Assembly: GCA_018105865.1 (NCBI GenBank) | Contig: CM030832.1 | Location: 23,559,782 to 23,623,781, forward strand | DNA length: 64,000 bases | From: Metaphire vulgaris | Lineage: Eukaryota; Annelida; Clitellata; Crassiclitellata; Megascolecidae | Direction of reading: 5' to 3' | Position numbers and translations under genes: made by a program | Notes under the pieces: model-generated | What the model was told of the DNA's origin: nothing | What the model saw: the letters and a program-made list of their open reading frames with translations, nothing else | Database searches by the model: none | In this document: positions 1-10,710 of the stretch, piece after piece | Position numbering within the stretch: position 1 is the stretch's first letter | Layout of the letters: the number at the start of each line of letters is the position of its first letter

Positions 1-454
1 TGCTCAGTGGTAACAATTCAATACATTATTATAATTATCATACTTAAACGTTAAATTATTATCTAGAAGCACTTACATGATAAATGCAGGATAGACAGTA
101 AATAATAATTAACAATTGCTAGCAGAAACGTTTTCACGTTGACCGAACCAAAGACCTAAAAATGACAAAATGGAGTCGTACGGATGCGAAAATGTGACGT
201 CACGTTTATCCATAGAGCTAAATAATACCTAGATAGCCAGTCAGACGCGAGGATAGGAAACATCGCAGGTCTTTCTGAGTTACATAATTGGGGGCAAAAT
301 AAATCTAGCTGTTCTCACTGCTTTACATAATTGTCTCGCGAATAATAATAAACAATTCATCTAAAAAAGTGGGTGGGTCCATTGCCTGGCCGGACCCAGC
401 TCCTAAAAAAGTGGGTGGGTCCGGACCCAGAAAAACACATAGGATTTACGCCCC
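1..454. other. No gene recognised; short direct duplication
   Basis: No coding signal is seen. A 20-bp word (ctaaaaaagtgggtgggtcc) occurs at 361-380 and again at 403-422, each followed by a ggacccag motif, so a unit of about 42 bp is duplicated. The rest is AT-rich single-copy-looking sequence. Confidence 0.5.
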
Positions 455-1272
455 TGGACTTGCCACTGTAGCCATTGTTGTCATTGTTGCTTGGTTTATT
501 AATAAATACAAATAAACCAATAAAGGCAAGTTGTGTTCGTGTTCTTTGAAGTCGCTGTGACGCCGGAGTCTCAGCGCACTGTCAGTGAAGTTGAGTTTTG
601 GCTGTGATGAAAATCGCCTACCTGAGGTCACGTTAGTGTCCCGGAGGTCAACTCTGAGCCAAGGGAGGAGACAGACGTCCGCCTGTTTGGGTGAATTGAT
701 CGTCAAGGAAAAGAGTGGACCGCCGTCCATTCAGGCACGGTTAACCTCGGGTTTTGGTGAAAGCGCTGACAAAGCAAATAGACGCCAGTGCCCGTCTAGA
801 AGCGAGAGCAGAAGTTACCAAGCGTGCTAAAAAGCCGCAAGAGAGACAACGCCGCCTGTCTTTGAGAGAGCGGAAGACGGTTAGATTACCGAGAATGAAG
901 AGACGTGAGACCAAGTCGAAGCCATGCAGTGACCAAGAATATATATCGAAATTGCTTAAGGCGCCGAGACCAAGCGGTGGCCAGCGATAAGAGGAATGAG
1001 TTAAAGGGTCTCTGGGACGAGGCCGGAGACGGAACAAACGAAACAGACACAGATGAGAGAAATCAGAACCCTGTATTGTGGAGCGGCCATCATCAGTACG
1101 CGGCCTGCCCGGCAGCCGCGGACACCTCATCTGATGTCGGTGAACCGGAAAGGCAAACAAACGCCGCCGATTGGGCAGAGTCGGCGGCAGATGGCGATCG
1201 GGAAACCGAGCGGGCGTTGGGGGCCGCCCGATCGCCGGTCGCGCTACGAGACCGCGAGCCGGGGTCGCCACA
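455..1272 (+). mobile_element. Charged-ORF element (TGTGGCGACC family), copy 1, 3' part
   Basis: This stretch is shared, with scattered differences, with 28908-29790 (inverted) and 63200-64000 (direct). All three hold the same AATAAA-rich hairpin-like stretch near 500 and the same charged reading frame with a CPAAADTSSD motif (here near 1107-1136). Copies 1 and 2 both stop at GGTCGCCACA (here 1263-1272), which is taken as the true 3' terminus. The 5' part of the element is missing here. In this copy the frame is broken between about 740 and 905. The ORF product is Arg/Glu/Asp-rich and matches no family I recognise; a gag-like or nucleic-acid-binding role is only a guess. Confidence 0.65.
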
Positions 1273-1274
1273 TA

Positions 1275-1550
1275 TGTTACAGTCAAAGTGTGGAATCAGG
1301 CAATGTTGACATTGCCTGAAATTTTTAGGCAATGTCGACATATGCCGACATTTACCTGCTGCTATTCCATCACAGATAAAGATTTCAGGCAAAGTGTGTA
1401 GAAAATCTGAGCAAATTTCAGGCATTGTTAAACAATGCCTAACAATTTCACTCAATGTCGACATTGCCAGAGTGAAACGGCTAATGTCGACATTGCCTAA
1501 AAATTTCAGGCAATGTCAACATTGCCTGATTTCACACTTTGACTGTAACA
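1275..1550. mobile_element. 276-bp MITE with 67-bp terminal inverted repeats
   Basis: The ends tgttacagtcaaagtgtg (1275) and its reverse complement (ending 1550) are inverted repeats of about 67 bp with one mismatch over the part compared. Both ends abut TA, consistent with a TA target duplication. Inside the TIRs is the palindrome caggcaatgt(t/c)gacattgcctg, repeated in variant form several times, so the element can fold extensively. It sits directly at the 3' end of the charged-ORF element. TA duplication points to a Tc1/mariner-like mobiliser, but no transposase is present. Confidence 0.85.
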
Positions 1551-1604
1551 TATATACACCATTATACAGTATCTATATATATCCCCTCATATTTACCAAT
1601 TTTT

Positions 1605-1994
1605 CATGCTGCTGAAAAACGTTTCAATGATGTACATACGCCACGTAGCCAAGCTCTGACGCTGTAACGTCTCTCGTCAAACGCTTTCGTCGTTCTTTCT
1701 CTCACGTGGCCGTTCGCTTTGCGTGGCCGTTCGCTTCGCGTCGTTGCGTGGCCGTTCGCTTTGCGTGGCCGTTCGCTTCGCGTCGCCGTTCGCTTCGCGT
1801 CGCCGTTCGCTTCCGCGAAGCCTAAAGTTCCAGAACGACCAATCAGAAAGCTCACTCAGCCAACCAATCAGAACGCTTGAATGTAACGAATGAGAACGTC
1901 ACACAGCCAACCAATCAGAACGCTCACGCAGCCAACCAATCAGAACGCTTGAAGGTAACAGAGAGACATACAGAGCAAGGATCTTAATATTATA
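1605..1994 (+). repeat. CTAGAAAG-family repeat unit, type A, with minisatellite
   Basis: Matches 18080-18503 (inverted). The unit contains a minisatellite of cgtggccgttcgctt(t/c)g words at about 1700-1815 and blocks of the CCAAT-containing word ccaaccaatcagaacgct at 1855-1950. It ends in aaggatcttaatattata, the same end as the type B units. It is joined head-to-tail to a type B unit starting at 1997. Confidence 0.75.
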
Positions 1995-2276
1995 CACTAG
2001 AAAGATGGTCGCTTCGCTCGCGCTCGCTTCGTTCGCAGTGCAGAATAATACTAATCCAATACCTATACCTAATACCCAATCATTTTTATGCAGAACAACA
2101 CTTCAATGATGAATAAATTAACGCCACCTAGCCAAGCTCTGCGCCACGTAATAATTAGGCCTTATAAACGTTAAAATCACGCAACTGTGGCCATTTGTGA
2201 CGCAGTTACGTATTTTTTGTTACGTTAAAATATACGTTAAAATTGCGCAACTTCCTTAAGCTACGAACAATTGTTA
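1995..2276 (+). repeat. CTAGAAAG-family repeat unit, type B, left part (split by LINE)
   Basis: Starts actagaaagatgg with a GCTTCGCTCGC-rich segment, then gcagtgcag-aataatactaatcc, and shares its order with units at 10711-11806 and 17000-18080. It is cut at 2276 by insertion of a LINE; the rest of the unit resumes at 4923. No reading frame is conserved across copies, so this is a non-coding repeat. Confidence 0.75.
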
Positions 2277-2397
2277 ATTCTTAAGATCTTCAACGATCTT
2301 GTCGACGATGTGTCGAACGGACGGTTTGCACTCCTATGTCTTCTCGACCTCTCGTCGGCATTTGATTCTGTCGATCATGATATCCTTATACGCCGGT

Positions 2398-3172
2398 GTG
2401 GTAGGCATGGCGGACTCTAGGTACAATTTACTCTAGAGTCCATCATACCTAGGTACAATGTACCCTAGAGTACACCATGCCTAGGTACACTGCACTCTAG
2501 AGACGATAACTGGCGGTAGCATCGTCAGAGTACAAAATACCTAGGCATGGTGGACTCCAGGCACAACGCGTCGCAGAGTGCATCATTTGTAGGTCGCCTA
2601 GAGTACGCTTAGGTACGAGGTACTCTAGAGTACATCATACCTAGGCACAACGTACTCTAGGTGCATCGTAAAACGTACTCTAGAATCCACTGTACCTAGG
2701 CCAAGGTACTTAGAGTACGTTGTACCTAGGTACAATGGACTCTAGAGTACATCATTTAGGTACAACGTACTCTATGTACATCATATCTAGGTACAACGTC
2801 GTTAGAGTCCATTGTACCTAGGCGACGTTCTAGAGTACGTCGGCCTAGGTATAACGTACTCTAGAGTACATCATAACTAGGTACAACGTACTCGTACATC
2901 ATTTCTAGGTACAACGTTCATTAGAGTCCATTGTGCCGCCGTTCATTAGAGTCATTGTACCTAGGTATGACGTACTCTAGAGTACGTCATACCGGTACAA
3001 CGTACTCTAGGTGCATCATATCTAGCTACAACGTACACCAGAGTCCATTGACCAGGTACAACGTACTCTAGAGTACATCATACCTAGGTACAACGTACTC
3101 AGTACATCATCAGGTACAACGTACATTAGAGTCCATATTGTACCTATGTACGACGTACTCTAGAGCCAACCA
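2398..3172. repeat. Degenerate satellite of two alternating palindromes
   Basis: A unit of roughly 32 bp alternates the perfect palindromes GTACCTAGGTAC and GTACTCTAGAGTAC, joined by short linkers such as AAC and ATCAT. Many units are broken or shortened, and no unit length is strictly kept. It lies inside a reverse transcriptase reading frame and carries no ORF of its own. Confidence 0.85.
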
Positions 3173-3758
3173 ATCATAACGCTCACACAGTACATCAACC
3201 AATCACAACGTACTCTAGAGTCCACTGTACTAGAGACATACAACGTACTCTAGGATCGTCATACCTATAGGTACAACGTAAAGGTGCATCATATCTAGCT
3301 CAACGTACACTAGAGTCCGCAGTGCAGAATAATACTAATCCAATACATCATACCTAGGTACAACCCAATCATTGAATTCATGCTGAACGTTACACTTCAA
3401 TGACGTACTCTAGAGTACGCCACCGACGCCTAGAGCTCTGCGCCAGGTACAATGGACTCTAATGTACGTTGTACCTAGATATGACGTTAAAATCACGCAA
3501 CCTAGGTATGATGTGACTACCAGGTATGATGTACTTTTGAGTACGTTAAAATGTACGTTAAGTGTACGTTGTATCAAGAGTCCACCGTAAGCTACCCTCG
3601 AACAGGTGTTCGGACTCTTAAGATCTTCAAGTCCATGATCCTGTCGACGATCGTGTTTCGATTCGGACGGTTTACATCATACCTAGGTATTATACAACTC
3701 TAGAGTCCATCTCGTCGGCATTTGGACTCTAGAGTCGAAAATGATATCCTTAGTACGC
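3173..3758 (+). other. Patchwork copy of 1890-2395 interleaved with palindrome words
   Basis: Read in order, tracts of about 5-30 bp match 1890-2395 (CCAAT words, gcagtgcagaataatactaa, cccaatcatt, agctctgcgcca, cgttaaaatcacgcaac, ctgtcgacgat, ctcgtcggcatttg, atgatatcctta), including the 5' end of the LINE. Between them lie tracts of the palindrome satellite (cctaggtac, ctctagagt). The words mostly replace the original bases: about 585 bp here against about 505 bp in the source. After this block the LINE continues normally. Confidence 0.8.
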
Positions 3759-3780
3759 CTGGCTTGAGAAATCGTTCGGA

Positions 3781-4845
3781 GTGTGTGGTTCTTCCTTGCG
3801 GTGGATAGCCAGCTATCTCTCTGATAGAGTGCAATCTGTAATGTGCGGTGGGAAACTCTCTATGGGGTGGAGCGTTGGCGGTGGAGTTCCTGAAGGGTCA
3901 GTACTTGGTCCATTACTTTTTATCTTGTACACGGCTGATTTGAGATCAATTATTGCGGCCTTTGGACTGGCACCCCATAGCTATGCTGATGACAGTCAGA
4001 TTTACTCGTCTGCCTTCCTGGTGATGTGGAGGCGCTTCGGGAACGGTTCATCGAGTGTTTAGTTGCTGTCTCGAAGTGGGCGGAGGAAAATCGACTGGCC
4101 CTTAACGTGGGAAAAACTGACTTCCTGTGGGTCAGCACTCCTCGGAGAAGGATGCTGGTGAGTCGCAAACCGTTCGCTATGGATGATGTTACCATTGTCC
4201 CCTCCTAGTGCGTACGGCTGTTGGGGGTACACTTTGATGGGACTCTTTCATTCGAGCCACACGTAAACGATGTGATCAGGCGATGCCACTTTCAAATGAG
4301 AAGGATCCGATCAGTCCGGCGATATCTGCCTGTATTCGGAGTGATACACTTGGTCCGGGCCTTGGTCCTAACTAGGATCGACTATTGCAATAGTGTCCTG
4401 TTGGGCCTCCCGATTAGCAAACTTGAACGGCTGCAGTCTGTTCTGAATCTCTCGGCGAGGATTGTGTTCGGATGTCGCTGGCGCGAACATGTAACACCAC
4501 TTCTCAGGGATCGTCTACATTGGCTTCGAGTCCCTGAGCCGATTGTGTTCAAAAGATGCTGGCTGACGTACAGAGCGCTGCACGACCCGTGCTGTCCTGA
4601 GTACCTTGCCTCTCTTGTAAAGAGACCGCAGGGTAATGACAGGAGATCTTCGCTCCGCTCGAGTCGTGGCGTTAAACTTCATGTTCCTCCCCCATCCAAG
4701 ACCGCCAAGTTCGGCGAGAGATCCTTCACTAGGGGTAATCCTATCTTGTGGAACTCTCTTCCTGATAAGACCACCATGGCTGATACTCCCGAACATTTCA
4801 TCACGAGATTAAAAACGCATCTGTTTAGGTTGGGTTATAGTTGAG
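3781..4845 (+). pseudogene. CR1/L2-type reverse transcriptase, C-terminal part, frameshifted
   Basis: Encodes RT palm and thumb: GVPEGSVLGPLLFILY then the catalytic YADD box (about 3982-3993), a frameshift near 4025-4060, a stop near 4208, then LLGVHFDGTLSF, RIDYCNSVLLGLP and the terminal RLKTHLFRLGYS before the stop at 4844. Order and spacing are typical of CR1/L2/jockey-type LINE ORF2. With one frameshift, one stop and the upstream insertion it cannot give a working enzyme. Confidence 0.88.
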
Positions 4846-4922
4846 ATGTTAAAGCGCTTTTGTTGTGGGCCTCAGCCTTGTTACAGCGCTATAGAAAATG
4901 TCTAGGAATGAATGAATGAATG

Positions 4923-5134
4923 AATTGTTACCAATAGCAACGTCGTCGCACGCTACGAACAATTGTTACCAATAGAAATGTTGTCGCACGCCCACCCCTC
5001 TGATGCTGCAATGACTCGACTAAACCGTGCTAAACGTACGCTTCGTCAAACGCTTCTTCGTCAACCAATGAGAACGCTTGAAGGTAACAAACAGAGAGAC
5101 ATACAGATAAGGATCTTAATATTATAGATGGTTA
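4923..5134 (+). repeat. CTAGAAAG-family repeat unit, type B, right part
   Basis: Continuation of the unit interrupted at 2276. It has two copies of the ttaccaatag-caacgtcgtc word, the aacgcttgaaggtaaca word and the terminal aaggatcttaatattata, as in 10711-11806. It gives the 3' boundary of the LINE insertion. Confidence 0.75.
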
Positions 5135-5279
5135 ATAATATGAGTGATAGTACAAATTTAAGGTTATGTATGAATTGTGTGATGAAGCTATTGTTTGTAA
5201 TAAGCATATTGTAAGCATATTCTTGGCAAAATGTTGCTATAATATGAAATGAAATTATTACATTTTAGATCAGCCTGTA

Positions 5280-6040
5280 ATCTGCTTAAAGTAATTAAAA
5301 TAGCTTGACTAAAGTTTTGTGAACAGATGATAAAGGCTGGCAAATCTAATTTTGATCCATCCTTACCTTCAGTAGTATACTGGGATGGCAAGACGTGGCC
5401 AGATTCTGTAGGCTATGAACAAGTTGATAGACTGCTAATCTTGGTATCAAGTTTTCAAGTGGAGCAGGGACTTGGTTTCCCAAACCTACCTATATGTACA
5501 AGAGTATTGCAATTGCAACAATGATTACAGAATGGGCATTCAAAGTCACGTGAAAGCTATATGCTTCAACAGCTTTGAATGCCGGTATATGAAGTTGAGT
5601 TTGTGTAATAATGGAGACCACGCTTTACAAGAACCTTTTGCATCTGGCAAGACATTGCCAACTTTATGTGCATGAAGTAGTAGTTGGTGATGTTTTTAGA
5701 GACTGCTGTGGCCGATCATCTCTGGTCCAGATATTGGCTTATTCACATGGCACCCAGGTCTATGTACAGAGTCCAGTGGATGGTCAAGCTGCTGCTCTGT
5801 GTAAAAGTGTGGATGTTTATAGAGCAGTTCAAACTAACAGCACATGAAGAAACTGCACTGAAGGATATGAGCCTTTTTGGATGCCTGCTGTACTCAAAAA
5901 CCTGGACATTATGTCCAAGACCAGCAGCTGTTCCTGCCAATGACCGGAGCTTTTTAAGCTAGCAAAATACTATGTGGCTTTGAACAAGGGCATTTTCGAT
6001 GCTGCAGATCAACATGCATACATGGTACCTGAGTGAGGTA
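5280..6040 (+). pseudogene. Relic of a CRHH-type transposase
   Basis: Broken frames match, in order, the better-preserved protein at 48000-49725: VVYWDGKTWPDSVGYEQVDRL (about 5370-5430), an H/A-R-H segment near 5640, GPDI-like sequence near 5720, then VWMFIEQFKLTAHEETALKDMSLFGCLLYSK (about 5812-5900). At least four frame changes and several stops. The order equals that of the damaged transposase in the 47.6-50 kb transposon, so this is an old copy of the same or a related transposon family. No TIRs were found around it. Confidence 0.65.
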
Positions 6041-6690
6041 GTAGTAGCCTTTGCTTTTTTAATGACACTGTAGACAGCCGCATCAAACGAAAGATGAGCA
6101 ATGCACTTAGTAAACAGAAACACCTAAAGAAATTCAGTTCCAGCCCAGCACCATTTCTGAAAAGGAACTCAGCGTCTTTGTCATAAACAATACTATGTTC
6201 TTTAATACTCTTGACCTGAATGCTGATTTCCTCACACACGCACAGATCAAGACAGCTGGTACTGTAAAACCATGATGAATTTCAGGTAACCAAAAAATAT
6301 CTCAACAGTTTGGCAGTTGTAAATGACAGAACAGAGTGAGCCGTCAAACTGATACAGGACTTTACAACTATATTGCGACAAATAAAGAACAGAAAAGTAT
6401 TTTGTATCAAGACACAGAGCAAAGTAGCTAGAAGCAAGAAAGTTGCTGTTTGTCGGTGCCAATGTTGATGTTTGCAGACTGTGGTCTGCACTAGAGACCT
6501 GAGACGCACTGGGCTTAATAGAATGGCAATTATTGATAATTTTCTTTGAGGCAATGGAACCTTCTAGTTCTTGAGAATATTTACAACAACTTAATTGTTA
6601 TCTTGGTGCCTCACAGTATTAAAAGTATGCATTTAACTGTCGAAGAACTTATATGGAATTTCCATGTGTAAAAATGTTCATCAATATAGA
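6041..6690. other. No gene recognised
   Basis: AT-rich sequence with only short chance frames. It may still belong to the transposase relic upstream, but I see no clear match. Confidence 0.4.
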
Positions 6691-7168
6691 AATCTGATAA
6701 TTTTAGAGCCGTTGAGCAACCTTTAGATTTGATTCTAAAAATCTGAAAAAATACAAAGAACGTCTTTCACAACACATAACAAAATGGGAGGGTACCACAG
6801 TAGAAATTAAGAACTTCAGTTTAGACGGGCACCCTAAGGAACAGTGCCAACAGATTGAACAAGGAATTAAATCTAACAACACCACACATGCTTTAAAAGA
6901 GGTTAAAACTTAAGGAGAGACTTTGCTTCAAGACAAAGAAACATCAAAGACAAGATGGGAAGGCTTTTGACAGATTTAGACGACATAAAGCGTAGGTGGA
7001 AAGAATATGCAGAGCAACTATATGAAGGCGATCACAGCAGTCAAGATGACAACACCGACACAGCGGAACAACCTGAAGAAAGGCCAAACCCGATCCTTGT
7101 AGATGAGGTACAGGACGCCATTAAAAGATTACCAAAGAGAAAGGCTGCAGGATATGATGACTTACCAG

Positions 7169-7936
7169 CAGTGATGTGACCAAGACAGTAAGTGGCAAGA
7201 CCAAGACCAAGACACTAACCTCAAGACCAAGACCAAGACCAAGACCAAGACATTAGGTGCCGAGACCATGACCAAGACACTAGGGCTCAAGATCAAGACC
7301 AAGACCGAGACAGTAAATTAAACATAAAGAAAACAGATAAAACAGTTTTATGCCGCATGACATAGAAATATCTATACAAACATATTATATTATTACTATT
7401 ATTATCGGTGCTTTTTTCTAGGAAAAAGGAGCCGGATCGCATCTTCCTGTATGAATGGTTAAACTTAAAGCATCATTAAACTCAGACGAAACACAGCCTG
7501 GAAAAGCTATAAAAATAATTAAAATAATCAACAGCCTGGAAAAGCTATAGAAATAATTAAAATAATTTAATTTAATTAATATATATTAAAAATTAATAAA
7601 ATTCGGGAGGAAAAGGTTTCGGAACGCCGTTCCGGCGTGTTCCGGCAGAAAAAGCACTGATTATTATTATTCCCGAAGGGCTCACGGTGAAAATCTGTTA
7701 TTGCTCCATAATTCGGAAGACATCAACCACAGAAAACATTATTACTCACAGTGGAGAAACTCCACTGTCTCGCTGTCTCCGCACTGTCTCGGTCTTGAAT
7801 CGCAAGACCAAGACAGTAATGACGAGACCAAGACCAAGACCGAGACACTGACCAGCAAGACCAAGACCAAGACATTGAAAATACTGTCTCGAGACTGTCT
7901 CGAGACGAGACAGTGTCTCGAGACGTCACATCACTG
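7169..7936. mobile_element. Non-autonomous hAT element with 8-bp target duplication
   Basis: The 12-bp ends cagtgatgtgac (7169-7180) and gtcacatcactg (7925-7936) are perfect inverted repeats. The 8-bp word cttaccag occurs directly outside at 7161-7168 and 7937-7944. Removing the insert restores the RT frame (DDLPAEIIKL). The interior is low-complexity (ccaaga)n and GTCTCGAGAC-type palindromes and holds the nested element 7406-7659. No transposase. Confidence 0.92.
7406..7659. mobile_element. Nested 254-bp hAT MITE
   Basis: Ends cggtgcttttttct (7406) and agaaaaagcactg (ending 7659) are imperfect inverted repeats, flanked by attattat at 7398-7405 and 7660-7667, an 8-bp target duplication. The flank is repetitive (ATT), so the duplication is a little weaker evidence than for the outer element. 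It lies wholly inside 7169-7936, so it is the younger insertion. Confidence 0.8.
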
Positions 7937-9164
7937 CTTACCAGCAGAGATAATAAAACTGGATAGCGATGTAATAGCGCAAGGATTTTGTCGACTATGC
8001 AACAAGATACTGGAAACTGGAGAATGGCCAGAAGACTGGAGACGATCAATATTCGTTCCCATTGCAAAGTCAAAAGCACAACAAACTGCGAGGTTTACAG
8101 AACTAAAGCGTTAATCAGTCACGCCAGCAAAATACTTTTGAGAATCTTATTAAATAGAATGCAAAGACAAGCAGAAAATGAGCTTTCGGATGTGTAGATG
8201 GGTTTCCGAAAAGGAGTTGGCACAAGGGACCAAATTTTCAATCTAAGACTAATAATGGGAAAAGCTAGAGAGATGTCAGTACCGCTGTACATGCATTCAT
8301 AGACTACTGTACAACAAAGCGTTTGATTCAGTACAGCACACAAAGCTATAGAAAATACTAAAGGGAATGGGATTATGCCACGCCACAGTTGACGTAATTC
8401 AAAAATTGTACAAAGAACAACAAGTTACTGTAAGAGTGGACAAAGAAACGACAGGTTGGTTTATGATTGGAAAAGGTCTACAGCAGGGCTGCCTTATCTC
8501 CCTATGTCATTCAACTGCTATTCGGAACACATAATGAGATGTTCAGCAGATGAACTCCCTGATACAGGAATTAACATCAGTGGACGAGTGATTAACAACC
8601 TGAGATACGCTGATGACATTGTTTTGATAGCAACTTCGCCAAATTCATTGCAGGAACTGATAGATAAAGTGGATTTTGTGTCGAGAGAACTTGGTTTGAA
8701 ATTAGCATTAAAAACAAAGGTAATGGTAGCTGCAGACAAAAGGATCAAAATCAATATCATGTGTCATGGGCATCCTATTGAACAAGTGGAAACCTTCCGT
8801 TATCTTGGTTCATTAATTACAGAGGATAATGACTGCAGCTCTGAAATAAGATCAAGGCTTGGCATGGGGCGTTCAACCATAAAGACACTCACTACTGTTT
8901 GGAAGGATCGGTCCTTCAGTCTGCACATAAAGAAACGCCTGATGGAAGCATTGGTCTGGCCCATTGCAACGTATGGAGCTGAAGCTTGGACGGTGAAAAA
9001 GGCAGATCAGAAAAGAATCACTGCTTTCGAGATGACAGCTTTCAGAAGGATGATGTCCATTAGCTGGAAAGAACATAGAACAAATACCTCAATCATAGAA
9101 GAACTTGGGGAAAATAGGCGTCTATACTCAGTTATCAAATTTAGAAAACTGAATTAAATTTTAA

Positions 9165-9860
9165 TTTAATTTAATTAGCTATTTATATTGCGCATAATCA
9201 ATTACAATTAATGTCAATTATTATAAGCATAATTAAACAGATGTGTCTTCAACTGTTTACGAAAAGCGACGGGCGACTTTATGTTCCGTAGCGCTGGTGG
9301 AAGGGCGTTCCAGGCATGGGGTCCAGCGTACGTGAAGGCTCGTTGCCCCACGACTGTCCGAAGACGAGGTTACTGGTATTGGCTGGTAGAGGCTGATCGT
9401 AGGCCTGGTCTACCACTGGCGGTTGATGTTGGCTGGAGCTGATCGGCCAGATAGGTCGGACGAAGACCATTTTGTGCACAGAACATCAGCGTGCATAGTT
9501 TTGTTGTATCCGTGACTGGACTGGAAGCCAATGAAGTTCACGAAGCGCCGGAATGACGTGGTCTCGAGGTTTCAGGCCCAGCACCAGACGTGCATGCAAC
9601 AGAATTTTGTACGCGCTGCAGGTCGGCCAGTGTAGACTTTGGAAGGCCAGCAAGAACGGAATTGCAATAGTCTAGTCTGGACAGAACAAACGCGGAAACC
9701 AGTTGCAAGGCGACTTCTTTGCCAGCGATTCGACAAATCTGGCGGATACATCGTATGTGATGGAAGCAGCTCTTGGCTAACTGTCCAACATGTTGCATGA
9801 CTCGCGATAGGAAACAAATATGGAGATACGGTCTTCGCCAAGAAGCCCTCGATCATTTAA
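9165..9860 (-). pseudogene. CR1/L2-type LINE, C-terminal RT fragment
   Basis: Minus-strand frames give CFHHIRCIRQICR, SAFVLSRLDYCNSVLAGLPKSTLADLQRVQNS and, after frame changes, the terminal segment with VVDQAYDQPLPAN and LDPMPGTPFHQRYGT. SRLDYCNSVL-GLP is the usual CR1/L2 post-palm motif. The 3' end is at about 9165-9240, where the sequence turns to AATTA-rich tail. Truncated and frameshifted. Confidence 0.8.
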
Positions 9861-9934
9861 ATAAGCAAAACGCCCTCTGAGCGACAGACTCCGGACGAAA
9901 CACAAGCGCCGAGAGGTGACTGCTAAGTAAGTAA

Positions 9935-10335
9935 GTAAAATCCCGCGAATTTCTATAGCGCTTTCAAAAGCAGCATCGCAGCAGCTCCTTATTCATATGC
10001 CCTTGATCTTATTATGAAGTCATAGTCGAAGGTGGTGAGTCATTCGTTCAAGGTCATTTAATCTAAAGGGTCGTTGTGGTTAGGACGTTACAGCTATGGA
10101 GGAAATGATTTTTGAAGATAATGCTTTGAGTTTAGAAAGAACAACTTGAGATGCTGCAAGAAATGTGTGGAAATTTGACTCAGAATTTGGCCATAGTGTA
10201 GACAGTGGATGGATGATGGAATTGAGTTCCAAAGTTCTGGTACAGCATATGACGTTGAAAAGTGGAAACCTGTTTTTAGGGTGGGGTTTGTCAATATCCT
10301 GTCAATGAGTCTGAAAATATAAACCATATCCCAAG
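9935..10335 (-). pseudogene. L2-type LINE 3' end with tetranucleotide tail
   Basis: The minus-strand frame 10327-10094 contains AVPELWNSIPSSIH, the standard L2 C-terminal motif, and ends in a short 3' UTR with the tatagcgct signature (9955-9963) and a (tact)n tail near 9926-9937. The same 3' signature occurs at 51420. Heavily 5'-truncated. Confidence 0.8.
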
Positions 10336-10429
10336 GTTTGAATATAATATTGCCCTTAAATTTTTCCGGTAGGGCTTCCGTCCCAGGACCCTTTCTGGTC
10401 TCATGGGCATCGGTAGAAATTTTGGTACT

Positions 10430-10640
10430 TGTCGGTTAATTCGGTTCTAGGACTATTGACCACAGGACGATTGACCATAGGACGATTGACCATAGGACGA
10501 TTGACCACTGGACGATTGACCACAGCGGACTTTTGACCACTGGACGATTGACCATAGCGGACTTTTGACCACTGGACACAGCCACAGCCATGAGTATCAG
10601 GCTTAGCACGCTGTCTGCTGCATGCATGCATGCACGCATA
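10430..10640 (-). repeat. Minisatellite of tggtcaatcgtcc words plus GCATGCATGCA block
   Basis: About ten copies of an 18-bp word, ggacgattgacca with variants, followed by tatcaggcttagcacgctg and a GCATGCATGCATGCA palindrome, then an A-run. The same series occurs inverted at 14514-14700, each copy ending next to a (TA)n array. Reads in all frames are simple peptide repeats with no coding support. Confidence 0.75.
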
Positions 10641-10710
10641 CAAAAAAAGGAAACCAAATGCTGGAAATGATGAAAAGGACAATAGTGAGTCGATATATAT
10701 ATATTATACT

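Larger units (their letters stand above)
2277..4922 (+). mobile_element. 5'-truncated CR1/L2-type LINE with 8-bp target duplication
   Basis: A non-LTR retrotransposon inserted into a CTAGAAAG-type unit. The 8-bp word aattgtta occurs at 2269-2276 and again at 4923-4930, fitting a target-site duplication. The 3' end has a tetranucleotide tail (gaat)n at about 4905-4922, as in CR1/L2 elements. Reverse-transcriptase sequence begins at once (LLDLSSAFDSVDHDIL, about 2340-2390), is interrupted by 2398-3758, and resumes at about 3760. The 5' end is therefore truncated inside the RT domain. Confidence 0.85.
6700..9157 (+). pseudogene. RTE-like endonuclease-RT LINE, interrupted by hAT elements
   Basis: In order: a linker with RWKEYAEQLYE (about 6990-7020), PKRKAAGYDDLPA (about 7130-7165), interruption 7169-7936, then LPAEIIKLDSDVIAQGFC resuming at about 7937, MGFRKGVGTRDQIFNLR (about 8200-8250), the catalytic YADD box (about 8603-8614), ETFRYLGSLITEDN (about 8790-8830), ATYGAEAWTVKKADQ and ISWKEHRTNTSII before 9157. 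Several stops and frameshifts, for example at 8197. The RYADDIV, YLGSLIT and YGAEAWT motifs are those of RTE-like endonuclease-RT elements of invertebrates. The downstream end is AT-rich. Not functional. Confidence 0.85.

Noticed and set aside
1093..1464. Minus-strand frame opposite the charged ORF and MITE
   Set aside because: Antisense shadow of the plus-strand ORF running into MITE palindromes.
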